Positions 33,525-42,929 of a stretch of DNA of 64,000 bases are shown here, in pieces; positions within the stretch are counted from its first letter, which is position 1, and each line of letters opens with the position of its first letter. The notes beneath the pieces were generated by a model. That model was not told where the DNA came from, ran no database searches, and worked only from the letters and a program-made list of their open reading frames with translations. The position numbers and the translations under genes are program-made. This DNA is from DASXHD01 sp036488725 (GTDB lineage: Bacteria > Myxococcota_A > Polyangia > Polyangiales > Polyangiaceae). The stretch covers positions 94,568 to 158,567 of the forward strand of contig DASXHD010000139.1 in the NCBI GenBank assembly GCA_036488725.1. The letters run 5' to 3'.

Positions 33525-34580
33525 ATGAAAGAAGGAAGACGCGTCGTCGTCGATCGCTTTTGCGACACACCGCTCGACGCCATCGAGCACGCGATGAAGC
33601 TCGAGCCGTTGCCGCCGCCGGACACGAGCAAGCTCGGCCCGCGCGACGTCGTCGTCGCGATCGAAGCGGCGCAAGTCGGCTGGGTCGATCTCTTGATGAC
33701 GAGCGGCCAATATCAGCACCTGCCGAAGCCGCCGTACGTTCCGGGGCTCGAGTGGGCGGGAACGGTCGCGTGGAAAGGAGCCGACGTCGAGCTCGCCGTC
33801 GGCGAGCGCGTGCTCGTGAACGGATTTCTCGCGGGGCCTCGATCGCTCGGGGCGTACCAAGCGTACGGCGGGTTCGCGTCGTACGGCGTCGCGCCGGCCG
33901 AAGCCGTGCTGCGCATTCCGGGCAAGCTCTCGTTCGATCAAGCGTGCTGTCTGCTCGGCAATTACGAGACTGCATTTCATTGTCTCGTGACGCGCGGCAA
34001 GCTTGCGAAGGGCGAGACCGTGCTCGTGCTCGGCGCGTCGGGCGCGACCGGCCTGGCCGCGGTGCATGTCGCGAAGCTGCTTGGCGCGACGGTGATCGCT
34101 GCGGGACGCTCCGAAGACAAGCTCGCGATCGTGAAATCGCAAGGCGCCGATCACGTCGTCGCGGGGCCGCTGCGCGACGCGGTCAAATCGCTCACGAACG
34201 GACAGGGGGTCGACGTGGTGTACGACGGCGTCGGCGGCGCGGCGTCGCTCGAGGCGCTTCGTTGCGTGAAGTTCGGCGCGCGATTTCTCGTGGTCGGCTG
34301 GGCGTCGACGCCTTTCGTCGCGAAAGAAAAATCGCCGAATCAGCTGCCGACGAACCTCGTCATGATGAAAGGCCTCGACGTCCTCGGCTGCCCGACCGTC
34401 ATCTCGACGGTCATGAACCCGGCGCTCGGCCCGCCGCGGCTCGCCGCCGTTTTGCAATGGGCGGAGCGCGGCGAGATCGCGCCGTACGTCTCGAAGACTT
34501 TCGCGCTCGATGATTTTCAGGCGGCGATGCGCGCGAAATGGGCGGGCGAAATCGTCGGCGGCTGCACGGTGAAGCCGTGA
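33525..34580 (+). CDS. MDR-family quinone oxidoreductase
   Basis: A 351-residue member of the medium-chain dehydrogenase/reductase superfamily. VPGLEWAGTVAWKGADVELA and GERVLVNGFLAG form the catalytic part; VLVLGASGATGLAAVHVAKL is the nucleotide-binding motif; GVDVVYDGVGGAASLEALRC follows. No zinc-binding Cys set is present, as in NADPH:quinone reductases. It probably reduces quinones or enones with NADPH. The ATG at 33525 has GAGGAG upstream and lies 11 bp after the lipoprotein gene. Its stop overlaps the channel start (GTGA). Confidence 0.88.
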   Translation: MKEGRRVVVDRFCDTPLDAIEHAMKLEPLPPPDTSKLGPRDVVVAIEAAQVGWVDLLMTSGQYQHLPKPPYVPGLEWAGTVAWKGADVELAVGERVLVNGFLAGPRSLGAYQAYGGFASYGVAPAEAVLRIPGKLSFDQACCLLGNYETAFHCLVTRGKLAKGETVLVLGASGATGLAAVHVAKLLGATVIAAGRSEDKLAIVKSQGADHVVAGPLRDAVKSLTNGQGVDVVYDGVGGAASLEALRCVKFGARFLVVGWASTPFVAKEKSPNQLPTNLVMMKGLDVLGCPTVISTVMNPALGPPRLAAVLQWAERGEIAPYVSKTFALDDFQAAMRAKWAGEIVGGCTVKP

Positions 34581-35578
34581 AAAAGCTCTTCGCGCTGCTC
34601 GCGGTCGCCGTGCTGCTCCTGGTCGCGCGCCGCGCCGAGGCCATCGAAGAAAAATGCAGCGGGCCGGACGCGTGCTGCCCCGCGCAACAAGTCGAGTCGC
34701 TCGATCACACGGTGACGGTGAAAGCCGGCGTCGTCTTGCTCGGCATCTCGAACGTGACCGAAAAGAGCGGTACGTGGGACGCCGACTTCTACCTCTACGA
34801 AACGTGGCCGCCGACGCCCGGCTTCACGCCGCGCACGGAGGTCGTCAACGAGGTCGTTCGGCAGAGCGTCAGCTTCGACGACACCGACTTGCGCGACGGT
34901 ACGTGCATTCGCTCGCGGCGCATCCACTCGACCCTGCGGAGCGAGTTCAACTTGCGCGCGTTTCCGTTCGACCACCAGACGCTCACGCTGCAGCTCTCCG
35001 ACAACGAGTTCGACAGCAAGAGCGTGCTCTACGCGCCCGACCCGTACGTGAGCGGCCTCGACGACGCCGTGCGCACGATGGTCTCGGGCTGGCACGTCCG
35101 GAGCGAGCCGAAATACGCGCGCACGCAGAGCGCGTTCAAATGGGAGCCGGGCGCGCCGAGCTACGACTACGCGACCTTCACCGTCACGATCGCGCGGCAC
35201 GTCTCGTTTCACCTCACCCGATATTTTTTGCCGCTCATTCTCATCGTGGTCGTCGCGTTTTCGGCGTTCTGGATCGACCCCGAAGATCTCGGCTCGCAAA
35301 TGCAGATCGGCGTCACGTGCCTCCTCGCGGCGATCGCGCTCCAGTTCGCCGAGGGCGGCACGCTGCCGGAGGTTTCGTACCTGACGCTCGCCGACCGTTG
35401 CTACGCGGTTTGTTACGTCGCGATCGCCGCGGCGATCGTCGAGTCCATCTCGGTGAACTCGCTCGTCCGTCGCAAAAATCGCGAAGGCGCATTGCGGCTC
35501 GACCGCGTGTGCCGCCGGCTTTTTCCGGTGCTCGTCGTCATCGCGCTCGCCGTGTCGATCGCTCGATCCTTCGCCTGA
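34577..35578 (+). CDS. Pentameric ligand-gated ion channel
   Basis: A 333-residue prokaryotic Cys-loop-receptor relative. A signal peptide (1-22) is followed by an extracellular ligand domain (about 35-212) with the family hallmark FPFD (129-132, in RAFPFDHQTLTLQL). Four transmembrane helices follow at about 215-233, 240-258, 272-295 and 313-331. M1 ends in a WIDP turn; M2 is QMQIGVTCLLAAIALQF. The layout matches GLIC and ELIC. The ligand-binding domain also has five Cys (27, 33, 34, 110 and others), unusual for a prokaryotic member. The start is GTG and overlaps the quinone-reductase stop. Ligand and ion choice are unknown. Confidence 0.92.
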   Translation: MKKLFALLAVAVLLLVARRAEAIEEKCSGPDACCPAQQVESLDHTVTVKAGVVLLGISNVTEKSGTWDADFYLYETWPPTPGFTPRTEVVNEVVRQSVSFDDTDLRDGTCIRSRRIHSTLRSEFNLRAFPFDHQTLTLQLSDNEFDSKSVLYAPDPYVSGLDDAVRTMVSGWHVRSEPKYARTQSAFKWEPGAPSYDYATFTVTIARHVSFHLTRYFLPLILIVVVAFSAFWIDPEDLGSQMQIGVTCLLAAIALQFAEGGTLPEVSYLTLADRCYAVCYVAIAAAIVESISVNSLVRRKNREGALRLDRVCRRLFPVLVVIALAVSIARSFA

Positions 35579-35597
35579 CGTTCGATACATTCACTTC

Positions 35598-36344
35598 ATG
35601 AGCTGCCAATACTGCGGCGCGCCGATCGAACGCTCGACCGAGACGTCCGTCACGTGCTCCTTCTGCGGACGCGTCAACGACCCGCTCCCCGCGCGCGTCG
35701 AAGTGCCGGTGCCGGTGCAGGTCGTGCAGAACGTCGTGCAGGTCATCGGGCCGGCCGCGGCCGAAGCGCGCGAGGTCCGCTGCCCGCAGTGCCGCAAACG
35801 GCTCTTCACCGCGAGCGTCAAGGACGCCGAGCTCAACGCGTGCGCCGGCTGCGGCGGGATCTGGGTCCGCAACGCGAGCGCGCGGCGCGTGCTCTCGAAC
35901 CCGGAGCCGATCTTCGCCGAGATGGCGACGCGCGCCGGCGACAACGCGCAAAATCGCGCGACGCACGCCGAAGATCGCGTCTGCCCCGAGTGTCCGGCCG
36001 TGCTCGACAAAGTTCGCTCGCACGGGATCGAGCTCGACGTTTGCGAGGAGCACGGCACGTGGTTCGACGCGTTCGAGCTCTCGACGCTCGTCCGCATTCT
36101 TCGCGGCGAGCAGCAGCCGGCGGCCGCCACGCGCACGATCCGATGCGCGACGTGCCACACCGAAATACTCGCCGACCGCGCGAACATCACCGACTTTGGT
36201 CTTCAGTGCGACGCGTGCTGGCGCGGCGAGCAAGCGTCCGAGATTTCGGCGTTCGATCAAAAAATTCAACGCGAAGGCGGCGCGCTCGCGGTCGGCGGCA
36301 TCGTCCTCGGGCTCGCGGCCGCGATGCTCGGCTCGAGCCGCTGA
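35598..36344 (+). CDS. Zinc-ribbon (TFIIB-type) protein
   Basis: A 248-residue protein with at least four CxxC zinc-binding pairs: CQYCG and CSFCG at the N-terminus, CPQC with CAGCGGIWV in the middle, CPECP with CEEHGTWFDAFEL, and CATC with CDACW. The pattern ...C.GCGGIW and EEHGTWFD is that of the zf-TFIIB (YjdN-like) family. A hydrophobic C-terminal stretch (ALAVGGIVLGLAAAMLG) may anchor it in the membrane. It lies 19 bp after the channel gene and is probably co-transcribed. Its role is unknown; it may be a nucleic-acid or protein adaptor. Confidence 0.8.
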   Translation: MSCQYCGAPIERSTETSVTCSFCGRVNDPLPARVEVPVPVQVVQNVVQVIGPAAAEAREVRCPQCRKRLFTASVKDAELNACAGCGGIWVRNASARRVLSNPEPIFAEMATRAGDNAQNRATHAEDRVCPECPAVLDKVRSHGIELDVCEEHGTWFDAFELSTLVRILRGEQQPAAATRTIRCATCHTEILADRANITDFGLQCDACWRGEQASEISAFDQKIQREGGALAVGGIVLGLAAAMLGSSR

Positions 36345-36452
36345 CATGGACAGTTTTACCCCCAGCTCGGCGACGCACGCCGCGCGCGCGCACGAAAACG
36401 GCTGAAATTACGGCAGATGCGTGCTGGCTCGGTCCGTGCGTAGGACCCCAGC

Positions 36453-37061
36453 GTGAGAACGCTCGCCATCCTTCTGGTCGTCCTCGCGCCGCTCGGGTGT
36501 GCATACCCGACGAGCGCCGAGAGCATTCTCGACATTCACCCCGATTACGAAGCGGGCGGCGGCAGCGGCGGCTCAGGCGATCAAGATCCGAACGCGAGCG
36601 TCGCCGACGCGGCGATTACTTGTAAAGTACAAGGAAACGCGTCCTTCAGCGGAACGTTCGCGGGGAGCTCGTTCGCCGCGAAAGACGCGATCGAGATGTT
36701 CGATCCGACGGTCGCGAAGTTCACGTTCCTCGTCACCGATTATGCGGGCGCGTGCGCGGCCGGTGGCGCGCCGCGCGCGGGCTCGACCGTCGTCGCGATC
36801 ACCTACGACGGCAACGCGCTCAAGGCCGGAGACTACGACGTCGCGAGCACGGCAGGTTTGCACGCGACGTACACGCGCTACGACGCGACGTGCGGCGTAG
36901 CGGCGACCGAGACCGCGACGACCGGAAAGATCACGTTCGATCGCCTCGACAACTGCGGCGGGACGGGGAGCTTCGATCTCACGTTCGGCGCCGACCACGT
37001 GACGGCGTCGTTCACGGGCTCGATCTGTCTCGGCGGCGGCGCTCCGGCCTCGTGCCAGTGA
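36453..37061 (+). CDS. Secreted lipoprotein, beta-sandwich-like
   Basis: A 202-residue lipoprotein: signal MRTLAILLVVLAPLGC (Cys16), a Gly/Ser/Asp linker, then a beta-rich body (FSGTFAGSSFAAKDAIEMF, GSTVVAITYDGNALKAGDYD, GSFDLTFGADHVTASFTGSI) and a final Cys. The pattern resembles small jelly-roll or lipocalin-like myxobacterial proteins with no assigned function. The start is GTG. A copy of the TGYA-N3-TRCA palindrome with 6-bp arms (36619-36633) lies right after the linker. A 108-bp leader precedes the gene, with no clear promoter. Confidence 0.65.
   Translation: MRTLAILLVVLAPLGCAYPTSAESILDIHPDYEAGGGSGGSGDQDPNASVADAAITCKVQGNASFSGTFAGSSFAAKDAIEMFDPTVAKFTFLVTDYAGACAAGGAPRAGSTVVAITYDGNALKAGDYDVASTAGLHATYTRYDATCGVAATETATTGKITFDRLDNCGGTGSFDLTFGADHVTASFTGSICLGGGAPASCQ
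36619..36633. repeat. TGYA-N3-TRCA palindrome with 6-bp arms
   Basis: CTTGTA-AAG-TACAAG lies inside a lipoprotein gene, encoding part of ITCKVQGN. It is markedly AT-richer than its surroundings. Confidence 0.65.
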
Positions 37062-37062
37062 T

Positions 37063-38274
37063 TCAGGCGACGCCGGGCGGCGGCGCCGTGCCGGGCGTGA
37101 CGTCGAGCGCGGCGCGGAGCGGGTCGAAGACCGCCTTCTCGGTGATCGGCACGGTCTCGAGCTTCGCTTGGAGCTCGGCCTTCTTCACGTAAATCTCTTC
37201 GCGCCGGCCCTCGTCGGTCTCGGTCTTCAGCGTGAGCTCCGCGGGGCTCGCGCTGCGCCGCGCGATCTCGCTCACCGTCGGCGCGATTTGTTTCACGATC
37301 GACATGAGCAGCTGATTGACGAGGTGATCCTCGAAGACGTCGTGCCCGTGAATCGTGACGCCGAGGACGCGGTTCTTGTACTTCACGACTTGTCCGGCCG
37401 CGGAGCGAAGCAACATGACGAAGCGCTCGAGCTCGGTCGCTGCGCCTTGATCGAGCACCGGCTCGAGCGACCCCGCGTCGGCTTCGCCCGGGTGCGACAC
37501 CTCGGCGAAGAAGCCTTGATCGGTGTAGCGCATGTCGAAGACGAGCACGTCTTTCTCTCCGGGCTTTCGTCGCAAGCGGAGCTGCGCGGTGTCGTCGGCG
37601 AGCTCGAAGCCGCCGAGATAATATTCGTCGAGCGCGACCGATTCGTACGTCACGGTGCGCTTGAAGAGGCTTCGTTTGAGGCCGACGGGCAAGCTCACGC
37701 CGCTCGTGAAATCGGACACGCGTCGCGGCCGCTGCCACTCGTCGACCGCTTGCGTCGAGAGCGCGAACGCCGTCGCGATGCCTTCGGAGAAGCGCTGGAT
37801 GGTCTGAAATTCGTTTTGATTGTCCGAAAACTCCATCACGATCTCGGACGACGCGACGGGAAGGCGCACCGCGACCATGATGCCGTCGACCGCCGCGTGG
37901 AGCTGCGAGCGGCCGGTCTCGGTTTTTTGTCGCGCGGCGTCGCGCGCGCGTTCGGCGGTGTTGAGAGCTTCTTGTTTGGTCGCGCCGACGAGGTTGGTCG
38001 CGAACTCTTGGACCTTCTGCGCGTAGTCGAGGATGAGCGGCTGGCCGCCGGTGGTCGCGGTGCCGAGCGCGTGCATCGCCGCGAAGTGCGCGCTCTCGAG
38101 CGCTTCGATCGCGCGCTGGCGATTCGCGGCTTCGACGTCGGCGACCTCCATCGCGGCGCGCCCTTCGCCGTCGAGGCGCGCGGCGAGCGTCGCTTGGTCG
38201 ACGAAGACCTTGAGCGCGCCGAGAAAATCGTACTGCGGTGGAAACGGGACCGAGTCGCCGTACAGAAACCGCAT
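37063..38274 (-). CDS. Conserved cytosolic protein of unknown function
   Basis: A 403-residue soluble protein beginning MRFLYGDSVPFPPQYDFLGA. Helical segments (EVADVEAANRQRAIEALESA, TAERARDAARQKTETGRSQL) may form coiled coils, and a mixed alpha/beta part follows (TVTYESVALDEYYLGGFEL, KDVLVFDMRYTDQGFFAEV). I recognise no family motif. It stands as a single gene, convergent with the preceding lipoprotein (stops 1 bp apart) and divergent from the next gene by 39 bp. The start is ATG with no alternative nearby. Confidence 0.6.
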   Translation of the reverse strand: MRFLYGDSVPFPPQYDFLGALKVFVDQATLAARLDGEGRAAMEVADVEAANRQRAIEALESAHFAAMHALGTATTGGQPLILDYAQKVQEFATNLVGATKQEALNTAERARDAARQKTETGRSQLHAAVDGIMVAVRLPVASSEIVMEFSDNQNEFQTIQRFSEGIATAFALSTQAVDEWQRPRRVSDFTSGVSLPVGLKRSLFKRTVTYESVALDEYYLGGFELADDTAQLRLRRKPGEKDVLVFDMRYTDQGFFAEVSHPGEADAGSLEPVLDQGAATELERFVMLLRSAAGQVVKYKNRVLGVTIHGHDVFEDHLVNQLLMSIVKQIAPTVSEIARRSASPAELTLKTETDEGRREEIYVKKAELQAKLETVPITEKAVFDPLRAALDVTPGTAPPPGVA

Positions 38275-38313
38275 CGCACGCCCACCGTAACAGAATTGTT
38301 GTAAGACGGCGGC

Positions 38314-39732
38314 ATGAAGCGAAAGCCGCTCGCCTTGCTCGCAGTCACGGTCATCGCAACCGGCTTCGCGTGCGGCGCCGGGCACACCGCCGAGCAGAAG
38401 TCGAAGACGCCGCCGCCGCTTCCGTCCGGAACGCCGACGACCAGCGCGTCGGCCCCGCCGAAGCCGGATCGCGCGAAAGAAATCGAGAAGCTCGCGGCGC
38501 AGGCGTACGTGTTCGGGTATCCAGCGCTCTTCATGGAGCGACAGGAGCGGACGATGACGACCAACGTGCGGCTCCCGCTCGGCACGTTCGCACACGCGAG
38601 CAAGCCGCCGCGGCCCGAGGACGCCGACGTGCTCCCGTCGCGCGACACGCTCCTCTCGTCGGCGTGGCTCGAGCTCCATGACGGCGCTTGGACGCTCAAG
38701 CTTCCCGACATGGGGAATCGCTGGTTCGCGATTCAAATGTTCGACGCGTACGGCGAGCCCATCGGGGTCGTCGAGAGCTCGAAAGCGACGGTCGCGATCG
38801 AGGGCCCCGGCTTCGCGGGTGCGGCGCCGCCTGGCGCGACGGAGATCAAGTCGACGACGAGCACGGTTTGGATCCTCGGACGAACGCGCGTCCTCGCCGA
38901 TACCGACACGCCGCGCGTCGCTGCGCTGCTCAAAAAGTGGCAGCTCGCGCCGTTGCCGCCGACCGTGGCGCCGAAAGATCTCCCGCCGCCGCCGCTCGGC
39001 CGCCCGCAGGATCTGAAATTCGGCGGACCGGAAATCTTCGACGAGCTAGGCGAAATTTGGAAGACGCAGCCGCCGCCGAAAGACGTGACCGATGCGCTCG
39101 CTCAAGAAGCGCACCTCACGCTCCAAGATTTCGCGACCGCGGGCATCGGCCCGGGACTGCGCCCGAGCACGACGCTCTCGCCCGAGCTCGTCGCGTCGGT
39201 CGCGCAAGGCATCAAAGACGGCGCCGAAGAAGTCGATCAGCGTCTCGAGAAGCTCGCGACGCGCGAAAATGGTTGGGACGTCGACCGGAGCTTCGGCGCG
39301 CGCGGCGCGGCTCCGCTCACGCAAGCGGCGTGGGTTCTTCGCGGTCTCGATTGGCCGTTCGCGAAAGACGGCATCGTCTTCATCGGGCGCGTCGACGAGA
39401 GCAACCGAGTCCTCTCCGGCGCGCACGAGTACGTCATCCACCTCGACAAGACGCCTGCGCGAGCGTTCTACAGCGTCACGATGTACTCGGGCCGCACGGC
39501 CGCGCTCCTTCCGGGTGCGAAGCGTTGGTCGGTCGACGGGTCGACGCTGAAAAAAAATTCGGACGGCTCGGTAGACGTCGCGCTCCGCGCCGACGCGGCG
39601 CCGCCGAAGACGCCCGATTCGAATTGGCTCCCCGCGCCGAAAAACGAAGCCTTCATGGTGGCGCTTCGTCTCCATGATCCCGATCCGGCCGCTTCGTCGT
39701 GGTCGCCGCCGGCGATCAAACGCATCCAGTAG
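38314..39732 (+). CDS. DUF1254/DUF1214 lipoprotein
   Basis: A 472-residue exported protein: signal MKRKPLALLAVTVIATGFAC (Cys20), a Pro/Ser linker, then the DUF1254 region (YVFGYPALFMERQ, DTLLSSAWLELHDGAWTLKL, NRWFAIQMFDAYGEPIG) and the DUF1214 region (LDKTPARAFYSVTMYSGRTA). Proteins with this pair are widespread and of unknown biochemical role. DUF1254 proteins are usually about this length. It is convergent with the molybdenum operon, with stops side by side (39732/39733). Confidence 0.82.
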   Translation: MKRKPLALLAVTVIATGFACGAGHTAEQKSKTPPPLPSGTPTTSASAPPKPDRAKEIEKLAAQAYVFGYPALFMERQERTMTTNVRLPLGTFAHASKPPRPEDADVLPSRDTLLSSAWLELHDGAWTLKLPDMGNRWFAIQMFDAYGEPIGVVESSKATVAIEGPGFAGAAPPGATEIKSTTSTVWILGRTRVLADTDTPRVAALLKKWQLAPLPPTVAPKDLPPPPLGRPQDLKFGGPEIFDELGEIWKTQPPPKDVTDALAQEAHLTLQDFATAGIGPGLRPSTTLSPELVASVAQGIKDGAEEVDQRLEKLATRENGWDVDRSFGARGAAPLTQAAWVLRGLDWPFAKDGIVFIGRVDESNRVLSGAHEYVIHLDKTPARAFYSVTMYSGRTAALLPGAKRWSVDGSTLKKNSDGSVDVALRADAAPPKTPDSNWLPAPKNEAFMVALRLHDPDPAASSWSPPAIKRIQ

Positions 39733-40713
39733 TCACGCAGCGAGAACGAAGTCGACGCCTTCGACGAAGCCTCGGTCCGTGAGCTCGGTGCGAACGGCGT
39801 CGCGCGCGCCGCGGACGCCGACGGCGACGACGATGGCGTGCTCGCGATCGAGGGAAGCGCGATCGACGACGGGGGCGCCGCGTCGCGTTCGTCCGATTTT
39901 TCGCGGGTCGATGTCGATGAAACGTGCGGCGCGGATGCCGTGTTTTTCGAGCTCGCGCGCGAGGCGCTTTCCGGTGGGACCTGCACCCCAGACGGCGATC
40001 GGCCGCGACATCGCGCGGAGTCGCGGCGCGAGATAACGCGCGCGGGCGGCGCGCATGCGCTCGACCGAGCAGCGAACGTCGGCGCGCGTCGCGCTCGCGG
40101 GGTGCTGCGTCCACGCGAAGAGGACGCGCGGGACTTTGGCGAAGCGAAAACCGGCCGCATCGAGGCGCAGCCACAAGTCCCAATCTTCGGCCCACGGCGC
40201 GTCGCGGAAACCGCCGACCGCTTCGATCGCGGCGCGGCGCATCGTGACCGACGGATGGCAGAGCGGAGACTCGACGAAGATGGCGCGCGCATGATCCTCG
40301 GGGGTGACGAGCGCGTTTTGCCAGCTCATGAACGCGCGCATCCCGTCGGTGACGGCGCCCGTGAGCTCGATGCGGCAGCCGACCGCGGCGAGCGAGGCGT
40401 CGTGCTCGAGCAGCGCGACCGACGACGCGATGCGCCCGGGCTTGCTCACGTCATCGGCGTCCATTCGCGCGATCATCTCGCCGCGCGCGCGCCCGAGCCC
40501 CACCGCGAGCGCCCGCGCGATCCCGACGCCCTCGGTGCGTACGTGGACGATGCGTGTATCATGCATATTGTTTACACGGGAAAACCCGTCGTCCTGCGAG
40601 CCGTCGTCGATCGCGACCACCTCGTCCACGACGTCCTCGGCGAGCACGCTTTCGATCGCGCGCACGACCGTCGCGGCCGCGTCGCGATACGGCAAGAGCA
40701 CCGAGACGGTCAT
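39733..40713 (-). CDS. Family-2 glycosyltransferase with C-terminal Rossmann domain
   Basis: A 326-residue protein. Residues about 1-230 are a GT2 domain: VSVLLPYRDAAATVVRAIES, VVAIDDGSQDDG, MIARMDADDVS (the DxD motif) and FRDAPWAEDWDLWLRL. Residues about 235-326 form a small Rossmann-like domain (IAVWGAGPTGKRLARELEKH, FIDIDPRKIG), like the PglD N-terminal nucleotide-sugar/CoA-binding unit. A GT in a molybdenum-enzyme operon is unexpected, but the start overlaps the oxidoreductase stop (ATGA), so the two are co-translated. Acceptor and donor sugars are unknown. A TGYA-N3-TRCA copy is at 40555-40565. Confidence 0.82.
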   Translation of the reverse strand: MTVSVLLPYRDAAATVVRAIESVLAEDVVDEVVAIDDGSQDDGFSRVNNMHDTRIVHVRTEGVGIARALAVGLGRARGEMIARMDADDVSKPGRIASSVALLEHDASLAAVGCRIELTGAVTDGMRAFMSWQNALVTPEDHARAIFVESPLCHPSVTMRRAAIEAVGGFRDAPWAEDWDLWLRLDAAGFRFAKVPRVLFAWTQHPASATRADVRCSVERMRAARARYLAPRLRAMSRPIAVWGAGPTGKRLARELEKHGIRAARFIDIDPRKIGRTRRGAPVVDRASLDREHAIVVAVGVRGARDAVRTELTDRGFVEGVDFVLAA

Positions 40714-42929
40714 CGCTTTCGAATCGTGATCGGCACCGACTTCGACGTGGGCGTCCGGCTCTTGTCGGCGTAGCTCTCGAGCGGCACGAGCGGGTTCGCT
40801 TCGGGGAAATACGTCGCGACGCACCCCTCCGGAATCGCGAACGGGACGATCGCGAAGTCCGACACCGTGCGCTCGATGCCGCCGAATTGGTTCACGAGGT
40901 CGACGCGCTCGCCGGCTGCGAGCCCGAGCCGCGCGACGTCGCGCGCGTTCATGAAGACGACGCGCCGGTCGCCTTGGATGCCGCGATAACGATCGTTCTG
41001 CGTGTAGATGGTCGTGTTGAACTGGTCGTGGCTGCGGATGGTCATCATCAAGAGCTCGCCCGGACGCAGCGTGATTTCGGGGAGCGAGTGCGCGGTGAAC
41101 TTGGCGCGGCCGCCGACGCTCGCGAAGTCGCGCTCGCGCGCCGCGTTTCGCAGGTGGAACCCGCCGCGAGCGCGCGCGTTGTAGTCCTCGCATCCGTCGG
41201 CGACCGCGGCGATGAGATCGCGAATGCGATCGTAATCGGCGGCGAGCGCGTCCCAATTCACGCTCGATTCCGGCAGCGCGGCCTTCGCGAGGCCCGCGAC
41301 GATCGCGGGCTCGCTCCGGAGCGATTCACTCGCCGGCGCGTTTCGCCCGTGCGACGTGCTGACGAAGCCCATCGAGTTTTCGACCGTGACGAGCTGCTCG
41401 CCGCTTGCTTGGACGTCGCGCTCGGTGCGTCCGAGGCACGGCAAGAGAAGCGCCGCTTTTCCCGTGACCACGTGCGATCGATTCAGCTTGGTCGCGACGG
41501 CGACGGTCAGCTTGCATCGCTCGAGGCCTTCGCCGGTGCGGATCGTGTCGGGCGAGGCCGACAAAAAATTGCCGCCCATCGCGAAGAAGACGCGCACGGT
41601 GCCCGCGCGCATCGCTTCGATCGCGCCCACCGTGTCGTAGCCGTGGGCGCGCGGCGGAGAAAAACCGCACGCAGCGCCGAGGCGATCGAGAAACGCGTCG
41701 GGCATCCTTTCCCAAATGCCCATCGTGCGATCGCCCTGCACGTTCGAGTGACCGCGCACGGGACAAAGCCCAGCGCCGGGCCGCCCGACGTTGCCGCGGA
41801 GGAGCATGAACGAGACGAGCTCCTGAATCGTCGCGACCGCGTGCTTGTGCTGCGTGAGGCCCATCGCCCAGCACGTGATGGTGCGCTCGGAGCGCATCGC
41901 GATCGTCGCGGCCGCGCGGATTTCCTCGCGCGAAACGCCGGCGCCGCGCTCGATGTCCTCCCACGACGTCGCGCGCGCCGCGTCGGCGAACGCGTCGAAG
42001 CCGGTCGTGAAGCGCTCGATGAACACGCGATCGATCGCGCCAGCTTCGATCAAGAGCTTCGACATCCCGCGGAAAAACGCGGCGTCGCCGCCGATGCGCA
42101 CTGGCACGTGGAGCTGCGCGATCTCCGTGCCGCGCGAGAGGAGCGACTCGTACCGCTGCGGATGCGAGAAGCGAACGAGCCCCGGCTCGCGCAGCGGGTT
42201 CACCGAGACGATCGCACAGTTGCGCCGCGCGGCGGCCTCGAGCGCGCTCAGCATGCGCGGATGATTCGAGCCCGGGTTTTGCCCAACGACGAAGATCGCG
42301 TCGCACGCCTCGAAGTCCTCGAGGTGCACGGTGCCTTTGCCGACGCCGACCACTTCTTTCAGCGCGGTGCCGCTCGACTCGTGACACATGTTCGAGCAGT
42401 CGGGCAGGTTGTTCGTGCCGAGCATGCGCGCGAAGAGCTGATAGACGAACGCCGCTTCGTTGCTCGTGCGTCCGGACGTGTAGAAGACGGCTTCGTCCGG
42501 CGAGCCGGCGCGGAGCTCGGCTGCGATCATCGCGAAGGCATCGTCCCACGCGATCGGCGCGTAGTGCGTTGCGCCTTCGCGCAGCACCATCGGCTCGGTG
42601 AGCCGTCCTTGGGCGTTGAGCCACTCGTCGGAGCGCGCGCGCAAATCCTCGAGCGAATGAAGCGCGAAAAACTCGCGATCGATCCGCAGCGGCGTCGCTT
42701 CGTCCGCGACGTGCTTCACGCCGTTCTCGCAAAACTCGAACGTGTTGCGCTCGCCCTCGGGCTCGGGCCACGCGCATCCGGGGCAGTCGAAGCCGTCGTG
42801 CTGATTGAGATGAAGGAGCGTGCGCGCGCCGCGCACGAGGCCCATCGAGCGTGTCACCTCGAGGCTCGAAATCGCAGCGCCGACGCCGGCCGCTTCTTCT
42901 GGCGGCTTCTTCACGTGGAGATCGCTCAC
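40710..42929 (-). CDS. FdhF/YdeP-family molybdopterin oxidoreductase
   Basis: A 739-residue cytosolic protein. GFDCPGCAWPEPEGER near the N-terminus is typical of the FdhF/YdeP family, followed by YTSGRTSNEAAFVYQLFARM, NMCHESSG (the usual active-site region), VGQNPGSNHPRMLSALE and the C-terminal molydopterin-binding domain (ITLRPGELLMMTIRSHDQFN, GDRVDLVNQFGG). No ferredoxin-like Cys cluster is seen. YdeP is linked to acid resistance, and these enzymes are often formate-dehydrogenase-like; the reaction is not established. The start is GTG (42929) overlapping the upstream stop (GTGA). MobA-FdhD directly upstream supports a sulfurated, dinucleotide-type Mo cofactor. Confidence 0.88.
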   Translation of the reverse strand: MSDLHVKKPPEEAAGVGAAISSLEVTRSMGLVRGARTLLHLNQHDGFDCPGCAWPEPEGERNTFEFCENGVKHVADEATPLRIDREFFALHSLEDLRARSDEWLNAQGRLTEPMVLREGATHYAPIAWDDAFAMIAAELRAGSPDEAVFYTSGRTSNEAAFVYQLFARMLGTNNLPDCSNMCHESSGTALKEVVGVGKGTVHLEDFEACDAIFVVGQNPGSNHPRMLSALEAAARRNCAIVSVNPLREPGLVRFSHPQRYESLLSRGTEIAQLHVPVRIGGDAAFFRGMSKLLIEAGAIDRVFIERFTTGFDAFADAARATSWEDIERGAGVSREEIRAAATIAMRSERTITCWAMGLTQHKHAVATIQELVSFMLLRGNVGRPGAGLCPVRGHSNVQGDRTMGIWERMPDAFLDRLGAACGFSPPRAHGYDTVGAIEAMRAGTVRVFFAMGGNFLSASPDTIRTGEGLERCKLTVAVATKLNRSHVVTGKAALLLPCLGRTERDVQASGEQLVTVENSMGFVSTSHGRNAPASESLRSEPAIVAGLAKAALPESSVNWDALAADYDRIRDLIAAVADGCEDYNARARGGFHLRNAARERDFASVGGRAKFTAHSLPEITLRPGELLMMTIRSHDQFNTTIYTQNDRYRGIQGDRRVVFMNARDVARLGLAAGERVDLVNQFGGIERTVSDFAIVPFAIPEGCVATYFPEANPLVPLESYADKSRTPTSKSVPITIRKR

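Noticed and set aside
36425..36440. Sigma-54-like site with GG-N10-GC spacing (CTGGCTCGGTCCGTGCG)
   Set aside because: The predicted transcription start would fall on the GTG start codon of the lipoprotein gene, leaving no leader.
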